Source: Hymenobacter sediminis | Lineage (GTDB): Bacteria > Bacteroidota > Bacteroidia > Cytophagales > Hymenobacteraceae | Length of the DNA: 64,000 nucleotides | Assembly (NCBI RefSeq): GCF_003231285.1 | Contig: NZ_QKNS01000002.1 | Coordinates: forward strand, 248,001-312,000 | Direction: 5' to 3' | Shown here: positions 18,714 through 28,224 of the stretch, piece after piece | Layout of the letters: each line of letters opens with the position of its first letter | How positions within the stretch are numbered: position 1 is the first letter of the stretch | The notes under the pieces: generated by a model | What the model was told of the DNA's origin: nothing | Seen by the model: only the letters and a program-made list of their open reading frames with translations | Database searches by the model: none | Translations under genes and position numbers: made by a program

Positions 18714-19796
18714 TCAGGGTAGGCGTTGTGGGTCGAGTTCCGAGAACCGACGTTTGCCCTGCCCGAAATAGGCCCATACCAAGCTGCCCTGATACACGCC
18801 GGCCCGCTCTATAGCCCGCAAACGCGGCGGAAACTTCTGCCGCTGGGTGCGCCAGTAGGAAAGCCGCCGCACAAAGTGCCAGTGGGCGCGCAGGATGGCC
18901 TGAAAGTCAGCAGTAGCACCTTGTAGCAGCAGACGCAGGGCCGCTACCCAATCCAGGGCTACCCGGCTGATCATCACGGCTGGTAGCTCGGTGGGGTGGG
19001 TGTTTTTGTACACCAGCGCCAGTCCGTTGCGGAAGTTGAGGTAGGTTTTGCGCGGGTTGGATTTGTGCAAGGTGCCACCGCCCACATGAAACACCGTAGC
19101 GCCCCCATGGTACCACACCTCGTAACCTGCATTCTGCAAGCGCCAGCACAAGTCAATTTCCTCCATATGCGCAAAAAAAGTAGGCTCCAGCCCGCCTAGC
19201 TCATGCCAAGTGGTGGCGCGCACCAGCATACAGGCGCCGGTAGCCCAGGCCACTGGGCGTGGGTCGTTGTACTGGCCGGCGTCGGGTTCCAGGGTGTCGA
19301 AGAGTCGGCCGCGGCAGAAGGGGTAGCCCAGCTGATCGAGGTAGCCGCCACCGGCGCCGGCGTACTCAAACTGCTGGCGCTCAACCGGGCTTTCACTGTA
19401 CTGGCGAATTTTGGGTTGGCAGGCGGCAATGCGCAGGTTGCTTTCCAGCAGCTCGCGCTGAGGCCGTAGCCAGCCGGCCGTCACTTCCACATCGGAGTTG
19501 AGCAGCACATAGTAGCTGAATTCAGGTCCGGGCTGCCGTAGGGCGTGGTTGTAGCCCTCACAAAACCCCAGGTTGCTGGGGTTTTGCAGCACGCGCACCT
19601 GCGGAAACTCTTGGGTTAGTAGCGCCACCGAGTCATCGGAGGAGGCATTGTCGGCCACGAAAACCGCCGCGCCATCGGAATGTGCTAACACAGAAGGCAG
19701 GAACCTTCGGAGAAAGTCCCTGCCATTCCAGTTCAAAATTACTACCGCCACATCGGCGCAAAAGCCAGCGGTGGCGGCTCCCGAATCAGAGACCAA
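18714..19796 (-). CDS. Glycosyltransferase family 2 protein
   Basis: Up to 360 residues. VAVVILNWNGRDFL, the DNASSDDS donor loop, LLNSDVEV and the acceptor-side HMEEIDLCWRL are the GT2 landmarks, closest to rhamnosyl- or dTDP-sugar transferases of polysaccharide synthesis. The start is uncertain: TTG at 19796 overlaps the end of ybaB by 11 bp, while GTG at 19751 starts right at the first strand and is equally plausible. The gene follows ybaB on the same strand, so the two may be co-transcribed. Confidence 0.82.
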   Translation of the reverse strand: MVSDSGAATAGFCADVAVVILNWNGRDFLRRFLPSVLAHSDGAAVFVADNASSDDSVALLTQEFPQVRVLQNPSNLGFCEGYNHALRQPGPEFSYYVLLNSDVEVTAGWLRPQRELLESNLRIAACQPKIRQYSESPVERQQFEYAGAGGGYLDQLGYPFCRGRLFDTLEPDAGQYNDPRPVAWATGACMLVRATTWHELGGLEPTFFAHMEEIDLCWRLQNAGYEVWYHGGATVFHVGGGTLHKSNPRKTYLNFRNGLALVYKNTHPTELPAVMISRVALDWVAALRLLLQGATADFQAILRAHWHFVRRLSYWRTQRQKFPPRLRAIERAGVYQGSLVWAYFGQGKRRFSELDPQRLP

Positions 19797-20121
19797 AGCT
19801 GCCGAGGTCGAGGCCCGGAATGTTGGGGATGAGGCCGGAGGTTGTCTTTTTCATTTCCTCTTTGGCTTTCTCTCCGGCTTCCTCCATCACCTTGTTCACG
19901 GCGGCAACTACTAGGTCGGCCAGCATGTCGCGGTCCTGAGGTTGCAGCAGGCTCTCATCAATTTCCAGCTTCAGCAGGCTGCGCTGCCCGTTGGCCGTAG
20001 CTTTCACCAGCCCGCCCCCCGATTCGGCGGTGGCGGTTACGTATTGGAGTTGGTCCTGGGCCTGCTTCATTTTATCCTGAAGCTCTTTCATTTTGCCCAT
20101 CATGCCCATCATATCAAACAT
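19786..20121 (-). CDS. YbaB/EbfC family nucleoid-associated protein
   Basis: 111 residues from the ATG at 20121. The methionine-rich start, the KMKELQDKMKQAQ helix and the central GGGLVKATANGQ strand are diagnostic. These small dimers bind DNA and are usually linked to recombination genes; here the neighbour is a GT2 gene instead. A -7 box at 20176-20183 covers an alternative upstream start at 20178, which makes 20121 the better choice. Confidence 0.9.
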   Translation of the reverse strand: MFDMMGMMGKMKELQDKMKQAQDQLQYVTATAESGGGLVKATANGQRSLLKLEIDESLLQPQDRDMLADLVVAAVNKVMEEAGEKAKEEMKKTTSGLIPNIPGLDLGSFGL

Positions 20122-20175
20122 CAGCGCGTCGTAGATAAGGTGAAAAATTGCCGCGAAACACATTTTCGCGGGGCG

Positions 20176-20183
20176 CAAAGGTA
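20176..20183 (-). promoter_or_regulatory. -7 box for ybaB
   Basis: On the minus strand this reads TACCTTTG, fitting TAnnTTTG and giving a leader of about 45-50 nt. It lies over the competing start codon at 20178. Confidence 0.5.
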
Positions 20184-20246
20184 GGAGGCGCCGCCTCTAG
20201 TACGGCGGCCCCGACTGATAAGCTGCCTCAGGCGTGCAACTAGGGG

Positions 20247-22205
20247 CTAGCGCAGAATTGTAACGGTGCCGTTCTGGACGGTGCGCTTCCCCGTCTGGTC
20301 CGTCGACTCAAAGCGCCACACGTAGGTGCCCTGCACCGGCGGCGCCGTGCCAATGCGGCCGTCCCAAGTCTGGGTGCGGGAGGTAGCCTGAAACACCTGC
20401 CGGCCGTTGCGGTCCACCACCGTAAAGCGGAAGTTGTCGAGGTAGCGCCCTTTCAGCTCCAGCACATCATTTAGGCCGTCGCCGTTGGGGGTGAAAGCCG
20501 TGGGTACAAACACTGCCACCGGCCGCGCCACCGAGGCTACATTGGAGTAACTGGTTGTGGTACCGGTGGTGGCCTCAATGCGGTAGCGCACCACCTGTTG
20601 CTCCTGCGGGGGCTGTAAATCCAGATACGTTAGCCCCGTTGAAACCGGGCGCACACTGAGCACCGCGTTGGTAGCGGAAAGGGTAACTACGCGGTAGGTT
20701 ACTGCTGATGCGGCATCAGGCGTGCCCAGGGCCGTCCAGGTAAGCTGAATGGTGTTGCTGTTGTCATCGGTCTTGCGGGCTTCCAGGCGTACGGGGCATA
20801 CGGTGGGGCTGTTGGCCGAGCGGTTGCCGCAAGCATCCAGCTGCCGCACCGAGTAGCACAGCTCATTCGGGAGGGAAGGAGAAACCAGAGAGTCCAGAAA
20901 AACGCCAGCCCCTGCCGTCCCTAGCTCTGTGCCGTTGCGCAGGTACGTAACAGGCCCGGCGGCCGGGGCTCCAGCCACGGTGGCCGTTAGCTCTACCTGG
21001 TTGCGCAGGTTGAAGGTGGCAGCCAACTGAGGCACGGCCGGCGCGGGCCCCGCCGACGTAACCACGGCAACTTCATCAGAGGTTGAAGTGAAATCGGGGG
21101 TAGCGAGGCTGACGCGGTAGCGGTAGGTAGTGCCGCAAATTACGGCCGCATCTTCGTACTGGGTGCTGCCACCGGGCACCGGAATCCGGGTAGTGGTGGT
21201 ACCATTGGTGCGGATGAGGGTAGCGTTGCCGCCGCTTTCACTGGTCCAGCGCAGCAAATTGCGGCCATCCTGGGAAGTGCCTGTTAGGCTCACGGCGCAC
21301 ACGGCCACCGAGGCTGTGTTCGTTACGGAGGGTTGGCAGGCATCCTGTTGCAAAAGCCGGAAGCAGCCAGCAGGACCTGCGTTGCTGAGCGAATACGAAG
21401 TGGCGGTGCCTGAAAGGGTGGTAAGCGTGCGGTATCCGCCCGGCGCGGCGGCATCGGCGGTTTGCAGGCGGTACTGGTACTCGGGTTGCAGATTCCCAAA
21501 CAAGAGTTGCGCCGTAGAGCCCTGAAGGCTTAGGCTGCTAAGGGTTGGGCGCTGAGGCGGGGGTAGGGGCGTAAACGTGCGGGTACTGCTGCCTTCGCAC
21601 AAGCTGCCATTGGCATAGCGGCCAATTACAGTTACGGCATTAGCGCCCCCGGTGGGGTAGGTAGTGGGGGTGTTGCGTGCGGCGGCTACCGGCGCGCTAT
21701 TGCCTACGCGCACCAAGTACTGATCGTAGCCAGCGTCTGTAATAGTGACTTCTACGGAGCCGGGGGCGCAGGCTGTGAGGGTAAAGGCCGGGGCGGCAGA
21801 GTTCCGGACAATGATATTGCGGGAGGAAATAATAGACAGGGTAGAGCCCGCCGGGTTTTTGTTTTGGGTAATAATCAGGATGCCAGGCGCGGTAGGGGTA
21901 TAGAACGAAACGGTGTCGGGGAAGTCGGCGCCGCAGCAGAGTACGGTGCTGCCGGTGGCGTAGCGCACAATGTCTTCTTGGCCCGGTATCGTGGAGCTGC
22001 TGGTGTTCACGAAGCGGACCCGGCGGCCTACACACAGCTCCTGTACCTCCTGCTTCGTAACGGCGTCGAACACCTTGAAGGAAATACCAGGGGTAGGGTT
22101 GCACGGCCTCGACCGGTCGCACTGCGCCTGGGCTGCGTACGGCTGGCCCAGGATGCTTGCACTTAATAGTAGCAGAAAGACGAGTAGTTTTTTCACTATC
22201 TCCAT
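20247..22205 (-). CDS. Secreted protein with gliding-motility (T9SS type B) C-terminal domain
   Basis: 652 residues from the ATG at 22205. The signal peptide has a KK start, a poly-Leu core and AQAQ cleavage near residue 28. Several immunoglobulin/fibronectin-like beta modules rich in Thr and Ala follow (about 50-560). The last 90 residues start with VPTAFTPNGDGLNDVLEL and include FTVVDRNGRQVF and QGTYVWRFE, the CHU_C / T9SS type B sorting domain. It is a cell-surface or released protein of unknown binding function. Confidence 0.82.
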   Translation of the reverse strand: MEIVKKLLVFLLLLSASILGQPYAAQAQCDRSRPCNPTPGISFKVFDAVTKQEVQELCVGRRVRFVNTSSSTIPGQEDIVRYATGSTVLCCGADFPDTVSFYTPTAPGILIITQNKNPAGSTLSIISSRNIIVRNSAAPAFTLTACAPGSVEVTITDAGYDQYLVRVGNSAPVAAARNTPTTYPTGGANAVTVIGRYANGSLCEGSSTRTFTPLPPPQRPTLSSLSLQGSTAQLLFGNLQPEYQYRLQTADAAAPGGYRTLTTLSGTATSYSLSNAGPAGCFRLLQQDACQPSVTNTASVAVCAVSLTGTSQDGRNLLRWTSESGGNATLIRTNGTTTTRIPVPGGSTQYEDAAVICGTTYRYRVSLATPDFTSTSDEVAVVTSAGPAPAVPQLAATFNLRNQVELTATVAGAPAAGPVTYLRNGTELGTAGAGVFLDSLVSPSLPNELCYSVRQLDACGNRSANSPTVCPVRLEARKTDDNSNTIQLTWTALGTPDAASAVTYRVVTLSATNAVLSVRPVSTGLTYLDLQPPQEQQVVRYRIEATTGTTTSYSNVASVARPVAVFVPTAFTPNGDGLNDVLELKGRYLDNFRFTVVDRNGRQVFQATSRTQTWDGRIGTAPPVQGTYVWRFESTDQTGKRTVQNGTVTILR

Positions 22206-22341
22206 AACGAAGCCGCGGGGTGGTTGCGTCTGTGCGCACAACTAAAGTAGCAGGTTTCGCCGCGCGGTAAGTAGGGCCGCCTGGTTTTGGCAGCTGAGAG
22301 GTTGTTCGTCGTTCGCCCTTATTCTACAGCAGCCAAATACA

Positions 22342-23841
22342 TTAGACCCATTCATAGCCACGCACAAAAGCTGCGGCGGCGTGCAAATCGGGGTACAGGA
22401 CCCGATCTTGGGCCACGAAGGCTACTTTCTCCCGAAAAGCAGCTACTAGCTGCTCCAGGGCTGCTGAGGTGCGGGCGGGCCGGCGGAATTCCAGTGCCTG
22501 CGTGGCGTTCAGCAACTCAATAGCCAGCAGCTGTTCCACGTTCTGGACCACCCGTAGGGCCTTGGTAGCTGCGTTGGCTCCCATGCTGACATGGTCTTCC
22601 TGGCCGTTGCTGCTCACCACGCTGTCCACCGAAGCCGGAGTGCAGAGCTGCTTGTTCTGGCTGACAATGCCAGCGGCCGTGTACTGCGGAATCATCAGGC
22701 CCGAGTTCAAGCCTGGCTCAGCCACCAGGAAGGGCGGCAAGCCCCGCTGTCCGCTAATGAGCTGGGTGGTGCGCTGCTGCGAAATGCTACCCAGCTCAGC
22801 CGTGGCAATGGCCAGCATATCAAGAGCCAGAGCTAGGGGCTGGCCGTGGAAGTTTCCCCCGCTCAGGATGGCGTCGTCTTCGGGGAAGATGTTGGGGTTG
22901 TCGGTGACGGCGTTGCACTCGGTTTCTACTACCTGCTGCACGTAGGCTAGCGCATCGCGGGAGGCACCGTGCACCTGGGGCATGCACCGGAAAGAGTAGG
23001 GGTCCTGCACGGCGGTTTTGGGCTGCTGCTGCAACTCGCTACCCCCTAGCAATCCTCGAATCCGTGCTGCCACGGTAAGCTGCCCAGCGTGCGGCCGAAT
23101 GCGGTGCAGGCGCTCATCAAACGGCTCGGGGCGGCCATCAAACGCCTCCAACGACAACGCCCCGATAACGTCGGCAGCGGCCAGCAGGCGGCGGGTGCGG
23201 AGCAGCGCGTGTACGGCATAGGCCAGCATAAACTGAGTGCCGTTCAGCAAAGCCAAGCCTTCTTTAGCCTCCAGAGTAAGGGGCTGCCAGCTGAACAGGC
23301 TCATGGCGTCCGAAGCAGCCAGGCGGTAGCCTTCATAATTCACTTCGCCTAGCCCTAGCAGCGGCAGGCACAGGTGAGCGAGCGGAGCCAGGTCGCCGCT
23401 GGCCCCCAAAGAACCCTGCTGGTACACCACCGGCAGCATGCCCCGGTTATAAAAATCGAGCAGGCGTTGCACGGTGCCGATCTGCACGCCGCTGTGGCCA
23501 TAGCTCAGGCTTTGGGCTTTCAGCAGCAGCATCAGCCGCACCAGTTCGGCCGGTACTTCCTCGCCCGTCCCGCAGGCGTGCGACATCACTAGGTTCACCT
23601 GCAGCTGCTGGCGTTGCTCCGTCGGAATCACCTGATTACACAGCGCTCCAAATCCAGTGTTAATGCCATATATAGCCGCATCCTGCATGCTATCCAGCCG
23701 GTTGTGCAGGTACTGGTAGCATTCCTCAATGCGCTGGCGAGCTTCCTCACTGAGCACTACGCGGGCTTTGGTGCGCAGCAGCTCATCAAGGGTAGCTAGG
23801 TCGAGGTGGGCAGACGGGGTGAGGGCAAAGTCCTGAGCCAT
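22342..23841 (-). CDS. hutH: Histidine ammonia-lyase
   Basis: 499 residues from the ATG at 23841. GSLGASGDLAPLAHL supplies Ala147-Ser148-Gly149, the triad that cyclises to the MIO cofactor, and YGINTGFG near residue 58 carries the catalytic tyrosine loop. It deaminates histidine to urocanate. No hutU, hutI or hutG lies nearby, so either the pathway is split or the enzyme has another role; tyrosine or phenylalanine ammonia-lyase cannot be fully excluded. The longer frame from 23907 lacks family similarity. Confidence 0.88.
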   Translation of the reverse strand: MAQDFALTPSAHLDLATLDELLRTKARVVLSEEARQRIEECYQYLHNRLDSMQDAAIYGINTGFGALCNQVIPTEQRQQLQVNLVMSHACGTGEEVPAELVRLMLLLKAQSLSYGHSGVQIGTVQRLLDFYNRGMLPVVYQQGSLGASGDLAPLAHLCLPLLGLGEVNYEGYRLAASDAMSLFSWQPLTLEAKEGLALLNGTQFMLAYAVHALLRTRRLLAAADVIGALSLEAFDGRPEPFDERLHRIRPHAGQLTVAARIRGLLGGSELQQQPKTAVQDPYSFRCMPQVHGASRDALAYVQQVVETECNAVTDNPNIFPEDDAILSGGNFHGQPLALALDMLAIATAELGSISQQRTTQLISGQRGLPPFLVAEPGLNSGLMIPQYTAAGIVSQNKQLCTPASVDSVVSSNGQEDHVSMGANAATKALRVVQNVEQLLAIELLNATQALEFRRPARTSAALEQLVAAFREKVAFVAQDRVLYPDLHAAAAFVRGYEWV

Positions 23842-23911
23842 GCGGATACGAAGGGACGAGCGGGTGGATGGTAAAAGTGCAGAAGGAAGCTGCCTGAAAT
23901 AAATCATTCAT

Positions 23912-23994
23912 CCAGCGCCTACGCACAGGACCTTTGCTGCTGGTGGCTTCTCACTTGAGTGCCCTTCTGCAGAGGTCCTGTGCGTAGGCGCTGG
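23912..23994. repeat. Intergenic inverted repeat between hutH and hisS
   Basis: Perfect 22-bp arms (23912-23933 and 23973-23994) surround a 39-nt loop. The AGGTCCT word within the arm is shared with the repeat at 36518-36584. It has no T-run and so is not an ordinary terminator. Confidence 0.8.
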
Positions 23995-24012
23995 ACGACA
24001 GATAGAAAGAGG

Positions 24013-25410
24013 TTATTTCGTCAGTTCGGCTACGGCCTCTTCCAGGGTTACGGTCTGTTCCGCACCGGTATTCAGGGCTTTAAGCTTGAACTGGCCAGCT
24101 GCACGCTCCTCAGAGCCTTGAATCAGCACGTAAGGAATGCCCTTGGCATCGGCGTATTTGAACTGCTTGCCCAGCTTGCCTGACTCCGGAAACAGCTCAC
24201 TCGGGATACCAGCCTCACGCAGTTGGCGCAGCACGGGCAGCACAGCCGCTTCGCTTTCGGCATCGAAGTTGGCTACCAGGCAGCGAGTGGTAGTGGCTAC
24301 GGCCTCCGGGAAGAGCTGCAGCTCCTCCAGGCAGTCATACAGCCGGTCTACCCCGAAGGAAAAGCCTACCCCCGACACACCCGGCAACCCGAAGGCACCG
24401 GTGAGGTTGTCGTAGCGGCCGCCGCCCGACACGCTACCCATGTTCACGTTGTTGATCTTGATTTCGAAGATGCAGCCGGTATAGTAGCTCAGCCCGCGGG
24501 CCAGGGTCACGTCGAACTCCAGGTTCTGCCATTTCTCGAAACCGAAGCTGCGCAGGTATTCCAACACCCTCGTCAGGTCCTGCAGGCCTTTGTAGCCATC
24601 GGCATTGTCGGGCTCTACGCCGGCCGTAGCAAAGGCTGCCAGCAGGCGCTCCAGCTTCTCCTCGAAGTCGCCGCCTACCCCCAGCAGATCAAACAACCGC
24701 TCAATGGCCGGGGCTGAAAACCCGCGTTCCGCTAGTTCCTTCTCCACGCCCTCACGGCCAATTTTGTCGAGCTTGTCGATGGCCGTGAACAGATCCACTT
24801 CGGTGCCTTCGCCGCCCAGGGCCTGGTAAAAGGCGCCCAGCACGCGGCGGTGGTTGATTTTGATGGTGTGGTCCGTCAGGCCCAGCGTGGTAAGCACCTC
24901 CGACATCATCAGCACAATTTCCGCCTCGCAAAGCAAAGAATCGGTGCCTACCACGTCGGCGTCGCACTGGTAAAACTCGCGGTAGCGGCCACGCTGGGGA
25001 CGGTCAGCGCGCCATACGGGCTGAATCTGGTAGCGCTTGAAGGGAAATACCAGCGTGTTGCGGTTCATCACCACGTAGCGGGCGAAGGGCACTGTCAGGT
25101 CGTAGCGCAGGCCTTTCTCGGCTACTTTAGGCAGCATGCGCTTGCTACGGCCTTCAGCGGCCAAGTCCTCGGCCGTAACGTCCTTGGCAAAGTCGCCAGA
25201 GTTCAGAACTTTAAACAGGAGCTGGTCGCCTTCCTCGCCGTACTTGCCAGTGAGTACCGACAGGTTTTCGAGGGTAGGGGTTTCGAGCGGAGCGTAGCCG
25301 AACTTCTCAAATACGCGGCGGATGACGCCGAAAATATAGTTGCGGCGGGCCACTACGGCGGGGCCGAAGTCGCGGGTGCCGCGGGGGATGCTGGGTTTCT
25401 GGGCGCTCAT
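24013..25410 (-). CDS. hisS: Histidyl-tRNA synthetase
   Basis: 465 residues from the ATG at 25410. The start IPRGTRDFGP is the class II HisRS N-terminus. Motif 2 is around PVWRADRPQRGRYREFYQCD, the HisRS signature LARGLSYYTGCIFEI follows, then motif 3 SFGVDRL and a C-terminal anticodon-binding domain ending in EEAVAELTK. It charges tRNA-His. The ORF extends to 25443, but the ATG at 25410 fits the family. Confidence 0.96.
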   Translation of the reverse strand: MSAQKPSIPRGTRDFGPAVVARRNYIFGVIRRVFEKFGYAPLETPTLENLSVLTGKYGEEGDQLLFKVLNSGDFAKDVTAEDLAAEGRSKRMLPKVAEKGLRYDLTVPFARYVVMNRNTLVFPFKRYQIQPVWRADRPQRGRYREFYQCDADVVGTDSLLCEAEIVLMMSEVLTTLGLTDHTIKINHRRVLGAFYQALGGEGTEVDLFTAIDKLDKIGREGVEKELAERGFSAPAIERLFDLLGVGGDFEEKLERLLAAFATAGVEPDNADGYKGLQDLTRVLEYLRSFGFEKWQNLEFDVTLARGLSYYTGCIFEIKINNVNMGSVSGGGRYDNLTGAFGLPGVSGVGFSFGVDRLYDCLEELQLFPEAVATTTRCLVANFDAESEAAVLPVLRQLREAGIPSELFPESGKLGKQFKYADAKGIPYVLIQGSEERAAGQFKLKALNTGAEQTVTLEEAVAELTK

Positions 25411-25509
25411 CAGGAAAATCGGGATGCGGAAATGTGGCCGCAAAATTCGTGGTTTACATCGGATTTTGCAGAGTGCCGTATTTCAAACCCGTTCCTGGGC
25501 GCTGCAAGT

Positions 25510-25902
25510 CTAGTACGAGGTGCCGATGTTGCCTATATACGGTGCCTGGTTCTGCCCAATGGTAAAGTCAATTTCCTGCATGGCATCCAGCAGGGAAGGC
25601 ACCAGCAACGGTTGAGAGGCGGCGTCGAGGTAGAGGAAATGGTGCTGAGCGTGCTGGGGAACGTGGCACAAAATCAGGCGCCGATCCTGGGCGTGCAGCA
25701 TGAACGCATACGCCAGTAGCAAATCTATGGCCTCATCGGAAAGCGAATCAACCAAGCTCAAATCCACCAGAATAGCCATTTTATCACTGCGGCTAGCCCG
25801 GTGCAAGGCCCGAGTAAGTTTCACTTCGTCGGAAGAGGAAGTATCGGGGGAGAGAATAAGAAGAAAGCCGTTTGGTAGTAGCTCACGGTGTACATCTAGC
25901 AT
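25510..25902 (-). CDS. STAS-like small protein (tentative)
   Basis: 130 residues from the ATG at 25902. The alternation of strand and helix, with a central ILVDLSLVDSLSDEAIDLLL, resembles the STAS fold of anti-sigma-factor antagonists, where that segment precedes the phosphorylatable serine. I see no kinase partner nearby. The assignment is by pattern only; it may be an unrelated alpha/beta protein. Confidence 0.45.
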   Translation of the reverse strand: MLDVHRELLPNGFLLILSPDTSSSDEVKLTRALHRASRSDKMAILVDLSLVDSLSDEAIDLLLAYAFMLHAQDRRLILCHVPQHAQHHFLYLDAASQPLLVPSLLDAMQEIDFTIGQNQAPYIGNIGTSY

Positions 25903-26084
25903 AGCCAAAATGTAACGTTGGATAGTTCAGGACGTGGTATACTAGCGCGTTTTGATTCAACAAAGTTCTGCGAGAAAAGCAGAATAAATAGCATTTTATA
26001 ACTGAATACTGAGGTCTATTGCACTTAAATTGGGCTATGATTTGACAGAATTGCATCTAAGCTCAACAGCACTATTTTAATACG

Positions 26085-26768
26085 TTACCGGGCACGCCGA
26101 ATTTGATAAATCACAGAGCCCGCTAGTGGAGCCTTCAGGGCAGCTCGCAGTCCAGCCCTTCGTAAGCCCTGGTTGGTCCAGTCGTTGCAGGTGCGTAGGG
26201 CATGGTAGCGGCCCTGGCCCAGAAAGAAAAAATCCTCGGGCGAGTAGCCGGTCGGCTGCCGCAACTGCACCTGGCCGAGGCTGTCGGGGAGGAAAGATTG
26301 CTGCACGTAGGCTGTAAGCTGGCGGTACTGCTCAGGCGAAATGCGCAAAGGCACCACCCGGTTTCCGGCGGCCGGCGCGGCCCGGTAAAAATCGACGTGC
26401 ATGAGGGTGCGGGACGGAAACAAAGCCCCCACAACGGCCTTGGGTCCCGGAAACTTGCCACCCATAGAGCCTAGGTAAAACCCCTCGTTACCCCACCCAA
26501 ACGCTACGTAGGGGTAGCGCGCAAACCGGGTCGAGAGGGCGGGTTGGTTTAGCGTCTGGAGCCAGTCTTGGCCGGTTTGGGCGTCGCGGAGGGGTAGGAC
26601 AACGTCGGTGTGGAAGCCATTGGACACCACGTAAATAGGCACCCCATCGGGCGTTTGCTGAAACTTTCGGTTCACGGGCACCAAAGTGCCGGTCAGCAGA
26701 AACAGGATAAAGGCAGCAAGGGCCGACATCAGCAGGCGGATAACAAGACGTAGCGAAGGTAGGGGCAT
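26085..26768 (-). CDS. TIGR02117 / DUF2459 family membrane-anchored protein
   Basis: 227 residues. One N-terminal transmembrane segment (about 8-30) is followed by a periplasmic domain with IYVVSNGFHTDVVLP, FGWGNEGFYL and TCNDWTNQGLRRAG, the conserved blocks of this family. Their histidine, asparagine and cysteine pattern suggests a thiol-type hydrolase fold, but no function is established. The gap 25903-26084 is AT-rich and empty. Confidence 0.75.
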   Translation of the reverse strand: MPLPSLRLVIRLLMSALAAFILFLLTGTLVPVNRKFQQTPDGVPIYVVSNGFHTDVVLPLRDAQTGQDWLQTLNQPALSTRFARYPYVAFGWGNEGFYLGSMGGKFPGPKAVVGALFPSRTLMHVDFYRAAPAAGNRVVPLRISPEQYRQLTAYVQQSFLPDSLGQVQLRQPTGYSPEDFFFLGQGRYHALRTCNDWTNQGLRRAGLRAALKAPLAGSVIYQIRRAR

Positions 26769-27115
26769 CGGGCACAGGAAGGGGTAGGAAGCTGCACCTT
26801 GATACCGGTTTTATCTGGGCGTAACCCCTGCTTGGTCCGGCTGGTTCTGGATTGTGCGGGTAGTTTTTCGGACTATGCCCGTCCGGCCTACCTGTGGAGC
26901 CGTCAGGCCCCGCCGCGCCATGCATGCCGAAAGTATGTGTCTGCCTACCCCCTCCAAGACGGCAAATGTCAGCGCGAAACAGACCCGACGGTTCCGGTGC
27001 CAAACCAGAGCCCGCAAGCCGTAACGCTACTGCCGTCCGTCGGCTCTCTAGGGAAAGCTAACGGACGGCAGTAATACAGGCGCTTTAGCGCCGGTGCAGG
27101 GGGTAGGCTACTCAG
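26769..27115. other. Gap with a 13-bp inverted repeat
   Basis: About 350 bp without a supported gene. TACTGCCGTCCGT at 27028-27040 pairs perfectly with 27061-27073 around a 20-nt loop. It lacks a T-run but lies just downstream of the minus-strand CarbopepD-like gene ending at 27116, so it may be a processing or weak termination structure. Nothing else is seen. Confidence 0.5.
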
Positions 27116-27577
27116 CTAAGAACCCACCCGCACTGCGGGCCGGCGGGGTTCCACGGCGGCTACAGCTGGGCTGCGGTTGGCCCAGGCTTGCTTGTCGGCT
27201 TTGGCTACCTGCATGCCCAGCGGCACCATTACCACCGTGCCCAGTGCCTGCTGAGGCCGCACTGAGTGCAGGGCCACCGCCGCCCGAATGCCGTGATAAC
27301 CTAGCACTGTAGTCCGCACCGTGTAGCGGCCTAAGGGTAGGCCGGAGGCGCGGAAACGGCCATTAGCATCGGTTTCCACGGCTTTCACGAACCGCCCATC
27401 GGAGGCCCGCAGCACTACCACATACGAGTGAGGAATGGGCTCCTGGGTTTGCCCATCGAAAAGACGGCCCGATACCGTGCCACGAGCCGGCGAGGGGGTA
27501 GCCTGAGCGGGCAGTTGAGGAGCAGCAACCAGAACAGACATAGCCAACAAGGCAGCGGAAGCAAAGGAAGTTTTCAT
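27116..27577 (-). CDS. Secreted carboxypeptidase-regulatory-like domain protein
   Basis: 153 residues. A signal peptide (about 1-26) is followed by one CarbopepD_reg-type beta sandwich (GTVSGRLFDGQTQEPIPHS through LGTVVMVPLG), then a 35-residue basic tail. The domain closely resembles residues 30-115 of the TonB-type receptor encoded at 28686-31148 in strand order and length, but it stops before any plug or barrel. It may be a free periplasmic copy or the remnant of a truncated receptor. Confidence 0.65.
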   Translation of the reverse strand: MKTSFASAALLAMSVLVAAPQLPAQATPSPARGTVSGRLFDGQTQEPIPHSYVVVLRASDGRFVKAVETDANGRFRASGLPLGRYTVRTTVLGYHGIRAAVALHSVRPQQALGTVVMVPLGMQVAKADKQAWANRSPAVAAVEPRRPAVRVGS

Positions 27578-27837
27578 GGCAGATATAATGGAAAAGGAGG
27601 GGCGCCGGCATGGGAGGGGCAGGGAAACGACGAAAGTCGTTCCGGAGCGGTAGCACGTCGGCAGGAAATGGGGGTAGCATCGAGCCCAGGGCGGTGGGTG
27701 GCAACGGGCCAGGCACCAGTGGGGCGGCGCCCCAGCGCAAGGCGGGGCAGAAGGGGCTTCCTAAATAAATAAGCAGGTAGCCAGGCTATAGAACAAACGA
27801 AGGATAGAAGTGGTAGCAGCTAGCGGGCCGGGGTAAC

Positions 27838-28224
27838 TTACCGGAGCGAGGCGTAGGCGCGCTGGGTGTAGCGACGGTTCTGGGCCAGTATCTTATTCGC
27901 CACTACTGAGTTCGACTGCGTGCGCTGCACCTGGTCCAGGGCCGTGCCCAGCATGCGGGCCATGCGGCGGTGCGTGGCCATATTCTTCATTGGGTTGAGG
28001 CAAACCCCGTTCAAGCGTTCCTCATACAGCACCGAGTGGTCGTCGTTGTGGAAGCGAATGATGGTGTAATCCTGCTGCTTAGGATTAGTTTCCAAGGTCC
28101 AGTAGCCCGATTTGGCTACGATTGGAGCCTCGCTGTACAAAGTGGTCTGGGCGCTGGCCAGGGTAGTGGAGAGGGCGAGGGTTAGGCCGAGCAGGCTGAG
28201 GCGGGAGAGCAGGGAAGTTTTCAT
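27838..28224 (-). CDS. Secreted hypothetical protein, 128 aa
   Basis: The ATG at 28224 gives a clear signal peptide (MKTSLLSRLSLLGLTLALS, cleavage near residue 25). The mature part is about 103 residues with one cysteine and a basic helical C-terminus. I recognise no domain. The start MKTS is like that of the preceding secreted protein, and both lie downstream of the receptor gene on the same strand. The gap on its left (27578-27837) holds only a 6-bp GC hairpin at 27720-27734. Confidence 0.55.
   Translation of the reverse strand: MKTSLLSRLSLLGLTLALSTTLASAQTTLYSEAPIVAKSGYWTLETNPKQQDYTIIRFHNDDHSVLYEERLNGVCLNPMKNMATHRRMARMLGTALDQVQRTQSNSVVANKILAQNRRYTQRAYASLR

Noticed and set aside
22342..23841. 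A hut operon around hutH
   Set aside because: No hutU, hutI, hutG or regulator of that pathway is present on either side; the neighbours are hisS and a T9SS cargo protein.
26488..27003. Minus-strand frame of 171 codons overlapping the DUF2459-type gene and its upstream gap
   Set aside because: Proline- and arginine-rich translation typical of non-coding GC-rich sequence; no conserved block.
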